Under the pieces are notes generated by a model. That model saw nothing but the letters and a program-made list of their open reading frames with translations. It was not told the DNA's origin and did not search any database. From Methylobacter luteus IMV-B-3098 (GTDB lineage: Bacteria; Pseudomonadota; Gammaproteobacteria; Methylococcales; Methylomonadaceae), in NCBI RefSeq assembly GCF_000427625.1, contig NZ_KE386569.1, positions 869,376 to 933,375 on the forward strand: a stretch of DNA of 64,000 nt. The letters are read 5' to 3'. This document shows positions 57,230 to 64,000 of the stretch, one piece after another (the stretch's first letter is position 1; each line of letters begins with the position of its first letter). A program made the position numbers and the translations under genes.

Positions 57230-58975
57230 ATGTCGACATTACCACATATAAATAAGCCTGATTTTCCGGAAGAGGTTCTCGAAGCTCGGACAGGCACATT
57301 GCCGCACACAGAAGCTGCGGCACAAGCCGTTTTCCTGCAGGTCAATAGTGAAAGCTACGAATGGCTTGCCGGGAAGATTCAGACGCTGGATCGACAAAAG
57401 GAAGCCGAGGAAATCCTTTGTTGCATAGAGAAAGCGGCGCGTTTTGCGGCAATGTATCATACGGGCCGGTTCGCTGATGGAACGATTGAAAATGCAGCGT
57501 TGGAGATCGGCGCGGATCTGGATAAGTTGGCGGCCGGAACAGGAGATCTCTGGCTTCCGGCTGTGAGCAAGGACGACCGTCGTCGTGTCCTGCATGTGAC
57601 ATTCAACGTGCGCGAGGTGGGCGGACACACACGCCTCATGTACCACTGGGTGAGGAATGATCAAAGTTCCTGCCATTCGATATTGCTGGTTAACCAGCCA
57701 GAGGATATTCCAGTTCCGCTATGGTTGTTTGAGGCAGTTCGAAGCAGCGGCGGCCATCTTGTTACGCTCCCGCCGAAATCCGGCCTTTGCCAGAAGGCAA
57801 AATGGCTGAGGACGATGGCAAAGCAGAGCGCCGACCTGGTCGTGCTGCATACAATCTGGCCGGACGTGGTGCCGACTGTTGCCTTCGCAACCCATGATTG
57901 CCCACCGGTGGTAGTGGTCGACCAGTGCGACCATATGTTCGAACTCGGCAGTTCGGTGGGAGATATGCTGATCAGCTTGCGAACGTTGGAATCCGTACCC
58001 ATGGCGAAACGGAGATGCTCGCCTAGAAATGCCGCCATCCCCATTCCTCTAGTGGATACCTTGGGTAATATGTCGCGCCGGGATGCCCGGCGGACTTTGG
58101 GAATTGATGAACATCAGATCGTGCTGCTGAGCGTCGGCCGCGACCTGAAATACCGACCCTGCGGGCCCTACGATTTTGTAGCGACTGCCAACAGGATACT
58201 CAATCGTCAACCGGGCGCCCATCTCTATGTGGTGGGAGAATCCGCGGCTGGAATTGCGCCTTATTTGCGTTGTGCAATTCATGACCGCCTGCATTTCGTT
58301 GGAAGCGTGGAAGATCCGTCATTATATCGCGCGGCGGCGGATATCTACCTGGAAAGCTTCCCGTTCGGTTCGCAGACGGCGCTGCTGGAGGCTGCGCTGG
58401 TCGGGCTTCCGGTGGTGCCCGCCTATGCGCCTTTGTGTCCGATGCTGGTAGCGCATGATGAGGCAATAAGCGACATTCTTACTAATCCGCAGGACGAGCG
58501 GGAGTATGTGAAGCGGGTGGAACTGTTGATCCGGCAACCGGAGGAGCGAGCCATGCTGGGCAAGGCGTTGCGGGAACGCTTGTTAACAGGTCATGTCGGC
58601 GAAGGTTGGTTAAATCGGCTGGCTGCCGTGTATCAGCACACCGATCGTCTGATGCAGGCGCACGATCCGCGGCCTATTCCCGTGTCCATCTGTGCAAATA
58701 CAGACGCGGATATCGGTTTGAGTCATTGGAGCCTGATGGGGCACAGCAATATTTATTTTACAGCTACTTCGGAAGGGGGCGAGGAGGCAGTGCTGGTTCA
58801 TAGCTCGCTGGTGACGAAGTGGGCCGGTGATTTTTCAAAGGCGCGCAGGTTTGCGTGGCGCGCCATCCAGCATAATCCATACCGATGGGCGGTATGGCGT
58901 CTCTTTCTGTCCACAATGCTGAGCGGAGCGAGAAGTATCATTTTGAAGGCGGTCAGTCATATCAAGAAAGAATGA
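57230..58975 (+). CDS. Glycosyltransferase, GT4-like
   Basis: The 581-residue protein has an N-terminal region of about 115 residues with no recognised domain. A GT-B-like body follows: VLHVTFNVREVGGHTRLMYHWV (donor-domain start), VLLSVGRDLKYRPCGPYDFV, LHFVGSVEDPSLYRAADIY-like spacing, and LESFPFGSQTALLEAALVGLPVV with the GT4 E-x7-E-like pattern. The last 100 residues are again unassigned. It probably adds a sugar to the EPS repeat. The unusual N-terminal extension sets it apart from simple GT4 enzymes. Confidence 0.72.
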   Translation: MSTLPHINKPDFPEEVLEARTGTLPHTEAAAQAVFLQVNSESYEWLAGKIQTLDRQKEAEEILCCIEKAARFAAMYHTGRFADGTIENAALEIGADLDKLAAGTGDLWLPAVSKDDRRRVLHVTFNVREVGGHTRLMYHWVRNDQSSCHSILLVNQPEDIPVPLWLFEAVRSSGGHLVTLPPKSGLCQKAKWLRTMAKQSADLVVLHTIWPDVVPTVAFATHDCPPVVVVDQCDHMFELGSSVGDMLISLRTLESVPMAKRRCSPRNAAIPIPLVDTLGNMSRRDARRTLGIDEHQIVLLSVGRDLKYRPCGPYDFVATANRILNRQPGAHLYVVGESAAGIAPYLRCAIHDRLHFVGSVEDPSLYRAAADIYLESFPFGSQTALLEAALVGLPVVPAYAPLCPMLVAHDEAISDILTNPQDEREYVKRVELLIRQPEERAMLGKALRERLLTGHVGEGWLNRLAAVYQHTDRLMQAHDPRPIPVSICANTDADIGLSHWSLMGHSNIYFTATSEGGEEAVLVHSSLVTKWAGDFSKARRFAWRAIQHNPYRWAVWRLFLSTMLSGARSIILKAVSHIKKE

Positions 58976-59068
58976 ACTTGTTGTATCGAGATTGGCATCT
59001 ATATACGGATTAAAAGAGGTATCGTTGACGGAAGCTCCATTTAATTGAAAAGCTGAATTTGTGAATGG

Positions 59069-59095
59069 CCCGGGGCATCGAATCGATGACCGGGG
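59069..59095 (+). terminator. Hairpin after the GT4-like gene
   Basis: CATCG-AAT-CGATG with flanking CCCGGGG and CCGGGG bases forms a GC-rich stem at 59069-59095, followed by TTTGTAGTTTG. Termination is plausible but the T run is poor. Confidence 0.4.
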
Positions 59096-59206
59096 TTTGT
59101 AGTTTGTACAGGAGTAATTAAGGATGATGCGGATGGAACCGCAGTTGATGGCACCTTATGTACATTGCTTCGTTTGTTTAAAAACTACTAAACACATACA
59201 AAATAT

Positions 59207-60274
59207 ATGTCTACTCCAATAGTATCGGTAGTAATGAGCGTCTATAACGGTGAAAGATTTTTGAATGAAGCTGTCGATAGCATCCTCAATCAAAGCTTTG
59301 GAGATTTTGAATTTATCATCATTGACGATGGTTCGACAGACAGTACTGGCCCGTTGCTTGATGCTTATCAGAAAAGAGACCCGCGCATTTGCGTCTATCA
59401 CCAGGAGAACAGGGGGCTGGTTGAATCCCTGAATCGTGGGTGCAAGGCGGCACAAGGCCAGTACATCGCCCGGATGGATGCTGATGACATCGCTGTAAGA
59501 GATCGCCTCTTATGGCAGCTGAAATTCATGGAAGGGCATCCAGAGGTCGGTGTCGTTGGCGGTGCGATCGAGTTTATCGACGTTACCGGAAAATCATTGA
59601 GAACCAGTGTCAATCCGGCAGAGGATCGGGATCTTAGATCAGCGCTTCCTGATTGTCCGTTCTGGCATTCCACCGTTTTCATGAGAAAAGAAATTATCGA
59701 CTTATTGGGTGGATATAGAAAGATCGTAATCGACGCTGAAGACCATGACCTGTGGCTGCGGGTCGCGGAACGCTATCAATTGGCCAACCTTGAGGCGGTG
59801 GTACTGAAGTACAGGCTCCATCCTTATCAGGTAACCGTACGAAAGTTCAGACAAATGGCCGTCAGCAGCCTTGCGGCCCAAGCGGCTGCGGCATTGAGGA
59901 AAAACGGAAAGCCCGACCCTTTGGACGGGGCCACGGAAATCACGCCCGGGATTCTGAACGAACTTCGTATCACCGAGGTTGCCCTGGAGGCTACAGTGGC
60001 TAGAAAATGCCTGTGGAGCATACAGACAATGTGCGAAATTGGCGAATATGCCACGGCTTTCAATATGTTACTTAACCTGTTTCAATCCTCTGGCTGGAAA
60101 CATGCTGAAAAGCGGGTGGTTGCCGATCTCAGCCTTATCGCTGCACAACTCTATTGGCGCGAGGGTAGATTCATGAAAAGTATCAAAGCGGCTTGTCATG
60201 CCGCCATCACTCGGCCGAAAGTTTTGGGACGCCCGCTTAAGCAACCTCTACGCTGGCTTCGATACTGGTGCTGA
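59207..60274 (+). CDS. Glycosyltransferase family 2
   Basis: The 355-residue GT-A enzyme opens VSVVMSVYNGERFLNEAVDSIL. It has IIIDDGSTDST for nucleotide binding, the DxD metal site in ARMDADDIAVRDRL, and FWHSTVFMRKEIIDLLGGYRK followed by DAEDHDLWLRVAERY, the usual acceptor-side ED block. The C-terminal 120 residues are helical and unassigned. It likely adds a sugar to the lipid-linked repeat unit on the cytoplasmic face. Confidence 0.9.
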   Translation: MSTPIVSVVMSVYNGERFLNEAVDSILNQSFGDFEFIIIDDGSTDSTGPLLDAYQKRDPRICVYHQENRGLVESLNRGCKAAQGQYIARMDADDIAVRDRLLWQLKFMEGHPEVGVVGGAIEFIDVTGKSLRTSVNPAEDRDLRSALPDCPFWHSTVFMRKEIIDLLGGYRKIVIDAEDHDLWLRVAERYQLANLEAVVLKYRLHPYQVTVRKFRQMAVSSLAAQAAAALRKNGKPDPLDGATEITPGILNELRITEVALEATVARKCLWSIQTMCEIGEYATAFNMLLNLFQSSGWKHAEKRVVADLSLIAAQLYWREGRFMKSIKAACHAAITRPKVLGRPLKQPLRWLRYWC

Positions 60275-60372
60275 AAATTCATCGTGGCTGTGCATCAGCT
60301 GTTTTTGGCGTCGTCACAAAAAGAATGGCATTTTGTGCGGAGCCGGGTTAGGCAGTGAAGATAATAGTGTAA

Positions 60373-60616
60373 CTGATGTTACGCAGACAATTGGCCCATA
60401 CGTCAAGCGCCTGTAGGGTCGAATTAACTTGTGCCCTGTAGGGTCGAATTCACTTGTGCCCTTTAGGGTATTCGACCCGAGACGCCCTGTTAGTCATTTA
60501 GTGCGAATTAATTCGCACCTACGCATGCATTGGGCCGCTTCCGGTCAAGGAGACTCAAGAGTTGTAGTGCTCGGGAGCGGCAAACGGCATAAAAAGCTAC
60601 CCGTGCGTAACATCAG
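60373..60616. mobile_element. MITE-like element with 12-bp terminal inverted repeats
   Basis: CTGATGTTACGC (60373-60384) and its exact inverse GCGTAACATCAG (60605-60616) bound 244 bp that contain REP hairpins and no gene. The left end also occurs at 54724, and with one change at 40121. No clear target duplication was found, so the class is uncertain. Confidence 0.55.
60413..60532. repeat. Tandem and inverted GTAG-headed REPs inside the MITE-like unit
   Basis: GTAGGGTCGAAT occurs twice in tandem (60413 and 60438). The stem GGGTCGAAT pairs with ATTCGACCC ending at 60478. An inverted unit with the palindrome GTGCGAATTAATTCGCAC (60511-60528) ends CCTAC. Confidence 0.75.
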
Positions 60617-60659
60617 ATTTTAAATCGGGTTAAACATCTAAATTTGTAAGGGGATCAGT

Positions 60660-61610
60660 ATGAGGGATAAAGTTTGGGTGACTGGCTATGGGGGGTTCAT
60701 GGGTGTTCATCTCGTAGACTTGCTGGAATCGAAAGGCGGCGAGGTGCTGGCAACCTACTTCCGCCCGACAACTGATCTGCGTAATTCAAATCCAAGAGGG
60801 CAGGTCGTTGAATGCGATTTGAGGGACCAGGCAAAAGTCCATGGTCTTTTGAAGGAATTCCAGCCGGAAAAAATATTCCATTTGGCCGCCCAAAGCTATC
60901 CGACAGTCTCATGGGATGATCCCTGGTACACAATTGAAACCAATGTCACTGGCACGGTAAATATATTTGAGGGCGTAAAAAAATTGGGATTGGATTGCAA
61001 AATTCTCAATGCCTGCAGCAGCGCGGAATATGGTTTTGTGACCGAAGACGAAGTGCCCGTGAGAGAAGATCATGCGCTAAAACCATTACACCCTTACGGT
61101 GTTTCGAAGGTTGCACAGGAAATGCTGGGCTATCAATATTATAAGAATTTTGGTATTGAATCGATTGCTGTCCGGATTTTTAACACAACCGGGCCGGGGA
61201 AAGCGAATGATGTCTGCTCGGATTTCACGAAAAGATTAGTGCAAATTGCCAAAGGGATCGACGTTGAGAAAAAATTGAGAGTCGGAAATTTACGGACAAG
61301 ACGGGCGATAACGGATGTCAGAGATGTCATCAGGGCATTTGACCTGGCCATGAATACCGCAACGGTCGGCGAAGCCTATAACCTGAGCGGGGAAAAGGTT
61401 TATGAAGTGCGGGAGATCGTCGATATTCTGCGAGGGCTTGTCAGTTTCGATTTCGAAGTATGGCAGGACCCGGAATTATTAAGGCCCACGGATGAACCCA
61501 TTATTTATGGCAGCAGCCAAAAGTTCCAGAAAGAAACGGGTTGGAAGCAAGAGATACCTCTGGAGAAAACTTTAAAGGATATGTTGGATTACTGGCATGG
61601 AATCCTGTAG
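60660..61610 (+). CDS. GDP-sugar 4,6-dehydratase/reductase-like SDR
   Basis: The 316-residue extended SDR has KVWVTGYGGFMGVHLVDLLE, IFHLAAQSYPTVSWDDPWYT, ACSSAEYG and Y-x3-K in HPYGVSKVAQEM. NLRTRRAITDVRDVIRAF is typical of the GDP-mannose 4,6-dehydratase and GDP-4-keto-6-deoxymannose reductase group. The downstream hddC, gmhB and gmhA make GDP-D-manno-heptose a likely substrate, as for DmhA/DmhB-type enzymes. Whether it dehydrates or reduces is unresolved. AAGGGGATC lies before the ATG. Confidence 0.8.
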   Translation: MRDKVWVTGYGGFMGVHLVDLLESKGGEVLATYFRPTTDLRNSNPRGQVVECDLRDQAKVHGLLKEFQPEKIFHLAAQSYPTVSWDDPWYTIETNVTGTVNIFEGVKKLGLDCKILNACSSAEYGFVTEDEVPVREDHALKPLHPYGVSKVAQEMLGYQYYKNFGIESIAVRIFNTTGPGKANDVCSDFTKRLVQIAKGIDVEKKLRVGNLRTRRAITDVRDVIRAFDLAMNTATVGEAYNLSGEKVYEVREIVDILRGLVSFDFEVWQDPELLRPTDEPIIYGSSQKFQKETGWKQEIPLEKTLKDMLDYWHGIL

Positions 61611-61662
61611 CGTTTTTTATAGGGCGCCGTAATCGTTCCGTAAACTCTTCCCGAGAAATCCC

Positions 61663-62391
61663 ATGAATGATAGATCCGACATAACCGCAGTCATACTCGC
61701 CGGCGGATTGGGCACCCGATTGAGGTCAGTCGTTAAAGATCAGCCAAAAGTGCTGGCCGGGATCGGAGGGCATCCGTTTCTGAAATATCTTTTGGATCAG
61801 TTAGCCTCCTGGCGAATCCGAAAGGTTGTACTTTGCACCGGATACCTGAGCGAGCAGATAGAATCGCGGTTCGGACAGGATTATCGTGGACTGCGGTTGA
61901 CTTACTCGCGCGAACCGACGCCTCTCGGTACAGCCGGGGCGTTGCGACTGGCGCTGCCTTTGATCGATTCCGATACCGTGCTGGTTTTGAACGGGGACTC
62001 TTACTGCGCGGCGGATTTTGACGCATTCTGGCGCTGGCACAGCTTGCGCAGGTCGCTGGCGACTCTGCTTTTGGTGAACAACCCCGATACCCAGCGCTTT
62101 GGCAGCGTCCAGATTGCCGCGGAAGGGCAAATTATCCGCTTCGACGAAAAAAAGGAAGGCGCGAAACCCGGTTTAATCAATGCCGGCCTTTATCTTATTA
62201 AAAGGGCTCTTCTTAAGTCGATTCCCGAATCAGGTTCAGTTTCTCTGGAGCGGGAAATTTTTCCTAGATGGATTGGAATGGATTTCTACGGTTATCAGGT
62301 GACCGGTCCTTTTCTGGATATCGGCACGCCTGAATCTTATGCATCGGCGGAGATTTTTTTCGCCAATATCAATAAGCTCCAGCATGAATAA
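61663..62391 (+). CDS. hddC: D-glycero-D-manno-heptose 1-phosphate guanylyltransferase
   Basis: The 242-residue nucleotidyltransferase starts TAVILAGGLGTRLRSVVKDQPKVLAGIGG. It carries VLVLNGDSYCAADFDAFW with the metal-binding Asp, and FLDIGTPESYASAEIFF at the end. This is the HddC pattern that makes GDP-heptose from heptose 1-phosphate. It overlaps gmhB by 8 bp, so the two are coupled. The assignment rests on these motifs plus the heptose neighbours. Confidence 0.85.
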   Translation: MNDRSDITAVILAGGLGTRLRSVVKDQPKVLAGIGGHPFLKYLLDQLASWRIRKVVLCTGYLSEQIESRFGQDYRGLRLTYSREPTPLGTAGALRLALPLIDSDTVLVLNGDSYCAADFDAFWRWHSLRRSLATLLLVNNPDTQRFGSVQIAAEGQIIRFDEKKEGAKPGLINAGLYLIKRALLKSIPESGSVSLEREIFPRWIGMDFYGYQVTGPFLDIGTPESYASAEIFFANINKLQHE

Positions 62392-62944
62392 GCGTCGTTT
62401 CGTATTACTTGATCGTGACGGGACTCTTATTGTCGAGCGCAATTATCTTTCGGACCCGGCTGAAGTCCAATTGCTCCCAGGCGCGGCAAGCGGTTTAAGA
62501 AAAATGAGCGAACTGGGGCTCGGGTTAGCGGTGATTACGAATCAGTCAGCCATCGGTCGAGGATTTATTGATGAGCTGCGACTTAAGCAGATCCACAACC
62601 GGATGTGCGAACTGCTGCAACAGGAGAATATCAGTCTGGATGGCATTTATTTTTGCCCGCATCTGCCCGAGGACAACTGTGACTGCCGAAAACCCAACGT
62701 GGCTTTACCGAATATTGCGGCGAGCGAGTTGGGGTTCAATGTCCGGGATAGCTTTGTTATCGGAGACAAAGAGTGTGATATCGATATGGGACGACGGCTT
62801 GGCGCAACCACATTCCTGGTTCTTACCGGTTATGGAAAGAAGACCGATGCCAACCGGGCGGCACGCCCCGACTATGTGGCTGCCGATCTGGACCAGGCAG
62901 CGATCATGATTGATCGCTTGCTGCAAAACAAGCGTTCTCCCTAA
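62384..62944 (+). CDS. gmhB: D-glycero-D-manno-heptose 1,7-bisphosphate phosphatase
   Basis: The 186-residue HAD phosphatase starts at the ATG 62384 inside the end of hddC. Motif I is LLDRDGTLI with two aspartates, motif II is VITNQSAIGRG, and motif IV is VIGDKECDIDMGRRLGA. The GmhB zinc loop CPHLPEDNCDCRKP is intact. It removes the C7 phosphate before guanylylation. Its last 15 codons occur again, slightly changed, just before gmhA. Confidence 0.9.
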   Translation: MNKRRFVLLDRDGTLIVERNYLSDPAEVQLLPGAASGLRKMSELGLGLAVITNQSAIGRGFIDELRLKQIHNRMCELLQQENISLDGIYFCPHLPEDNCDCRKPNVALPNIAASELGFNVRDSFVIGDKECDIDMGRRLGATTFLVLTGYGKKTDANRAARPDYVAADLDQAAIMIDRLLQNKRSP

Positions 62945-63499
62945 ATCTTGATTGCCAAGCTGATCGTGTGCAACCGGCGGGGAGGAGCAACCCGGCCTCA
63001 GCCGTTAAAAGCTCCGGTCCGGCCCGGCGATTATTTGTACCGGGTTCAAAATGTAGGTGCGAATTCATTCGCACTATTATTTTTCGGTGCGAATGCCCTA
63101 GGGGACACAAGCGAATTCGCGTCTACAACGTCCGCCCCTGATCAAGCCCATTCCCCATTGTTCTGAATAGATGTTAAGCAATATTGCTTAGGTATTCGTA
63201 CCACTTTAATGTCAAGCAAAAATCAAGAACAATGACTCTAAGCCAATTGCATGAAATACAAGGACAACTAAGTTGGGAAGCTAGAGGTTCGGGTGAAAAA
63301 TCCCAAAAGCCGGAGCGTGCTTATACAATTTGAAGGGCTGCCGCTTTACTGAACGGAAATTGAAGAACACATGCAAGCAGGGCATCAGAAAAAGATTATG
63401 ACTATCAGCGGATTTGCGAGGAATACGAGCCAGAAACAGCGCTTTTTTAAAGCGGCCTTGAAGTGCGGATATTCATAAGAAAATCGATGCTGATCAAGT
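62945..63499. other. Repeat-bearing gap between gmhB and gmhA
   Basis: About 550 bp with no supported gene. It contains a CCGTTAAAAGCTCCGG segment also present near 54816, the REP pair at 63053-63126, and a CTTAGGTATTCGTACCA segment at 63187 related to 44413. It interrupts what is normally a tight gmhB-gmhA junction. Confidence 0.5.
63053..63126. repeat. Inverted pair of GTAG-headed REPs (GTGCGAAT family)
   Basis: The left unit is GTAG plus GTGCGAAT/ATTCGCAC with a 2-nt loop (63053-63074). The right, inverted unit pairs GGTGCGAAT (63086-63094) with ATTCGCGT and ends CTAC at 63126. Confidence 0.75.
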
Positions 63500-63569
63500 G
63501 GCGCGGTTTCACTGCGCAATTGCTGATTTGGACCCGGCAGCGATCATGATTGATCGTCTGCTGCAAACA
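63500..63569 (+). pseudogene. Duplicated gmhB 3' tail in front of gmhA
   Basis: Bases 63521-63569 match 62881-62930 at about 44 of 49 positions and code for ADLDPAAIMIDRLLQT, against ADLDQAAIMIDRLLQN in gmhB. No other part of a second gmhB is present. It marks the original junction with gmhA and shows that the intervening 550 bp were acquired by duplication or recombination. Confidence 0.75.
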
Positions 63570-63585
63570 TCAAGGAGATTGAGGT

Positions 63586-64000
63586 ATGAATACGCAAATT
63601 CAGATAAACGATAGGGCAAGAGCGCACCTGATTCAAAGTGCGGAGACCAAGCATCGGGTTGCGGAACAATGCATTGAATCCATAGTGAATGCCGCTCAAT
63701 TGATAGCAGAATCATTCAAGTCAGGCGAAAAGTTGCTGTTGTGCGGTAACGGGGGAAGCGCCGCGGACTGTCAACACATTGCGGCCGAGTTTACGAGCAC
63801 GCTGACGCAGGATTTCAGGCGTCCGGGATTGAAGGCTATCGCTTTAACGACAGACACTTCCTTTCTGACGGCTTATTCGAACGACTTCGGTTTTGAAGGC
63901 ATTTTCGCCAGGCAAGTGGAGACATTGGGCGTTCCGGGCGACATACTGATCGGCATCAGCACCAGCGGCAACTCCAGAAACGTGATCCTGGCCGTGGAAG
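63586..64000 (+). CDS. gmhA: Sedoheptulose 7-phosphate isomerase (partial)
   Basis: The frame is open from the ATG at 63586 (AGGAGATTGAGGT upstream) to the window end, 138 codons. It carries the SIS-domain motifs LLLCGNGGSAADCQHIAAEF, ALTTDTSFLTAYSNDFGFE and ILIGISTSGNSRNVI. GmhA converts sedoheptulose 7-phosphate to D-glycero-D-manno-heptose 7-phosphate, the entry to the heptose pathway completed by gmhB and hddC. A heptose kinase gene (hddA) would be expected nearby and is not seen in the window. Confidence 0.92.
   Translation, partial: MNTQIQINDRARAHLIQSAETKHRVAEQCIESIVNAAQLIAESFKSGEKLLLCGNGGSAADCQHIAAEFTSTLTQDFRRPGLKAIALTTDTSFLTAYSNDFGFEGIFARQVETLGVPGDILIGISTSGNSRNVILAVE

Overview
The window is chromosomal DNA from a Gram-negative bacterium, most likely a gammaproteobacterium. 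The evidence is the fabA-fabB pair, ttcA, an Lpp-type lipoprotein, an RND efflux operon and a long exopolysaccharide (EPS) locus. The class I aldolase followed by an acetate kinase-phosphoketolase pair, with glycogen synthesis and GTAG-headed REP elements nearby, would fit a gammaproteobacterial methanotroph (Methylococcales). That placement is an inference: no methane or methanol oxidation gene lies here.

Layout. 1-8950: end of a lytic transglycosylase, fabA-fabB, ttcA, a SAM hydroxide adenosyltransferase, and a 5-oxoprolinase/hydantoinase gene split cleanly by an IS1182-type element. 9035: tRNA-Ser(UGA). 9126-12000: mostly gene-poor, with an Lpp-like lipoprotein and a decayed AAA ATPase remnant. 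12022-20250: PAP2 phosphatase, class I fructose-bisphosphate aldolase, ackA-xfp, a small membrane protein, mtfA, deleted relics of trkH and trkA, and hdeD. 20356-23969: tRNA-Lys(CUU) and a 3.5-kb island bounded by a 49-bp repeat of the tRNA 3' end. The island carries a TIR-domain protein, a DUF2971 protein and a truncated hypothetical gene, two of them bordered by attC-like sites. 24485-31830: secreted SBBP beta-propeller protein, nitroreductase, Tat-exported oxidoreductase, an IS481-type element that truncates a formylglycine-generating-enzyme gene, and a frameshifted Cys-cluster protein. 31778-38300: tetR-OMF-MFP-RND efflux operon with a paired operator. 38481-43582: glgC, a lipoprotein hydrolase and a metallo-beta-lactamase-fold protein. 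43583-44301: transposase debris. 44713-64000: EPS locus.

The EPS locus begins with a phosphoglycosyltransferase that has a degenerate GGDEF-like N-terminus. It then encodes relatives of WbpD, WbpB, WbpE and a WbpA-like dehydrogenase (a diacetamido-uronic acid route), NeuD/PglD-like and second DegT enzymes (4-amino sugar), a Wzz-type chain-length protein and its BY-kinase, two glycosyltransferases, and a GDP-sugar dehydratase/reductase next to hddC, gmhB and gmhA. The last group suggests GDP-heptose or GDP-6-deoxyheptose synthesis.

The most unusual content is the number of small structured repeats. At least eight loci carry GTAG/GCAG-headed hairpins of several stem families, several arranged as inverted pairs. 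There are also MITE-like units and integron-like cassettes without an integrase. No RAYT transposase gene that could mobilise the REPs is seen in the window.
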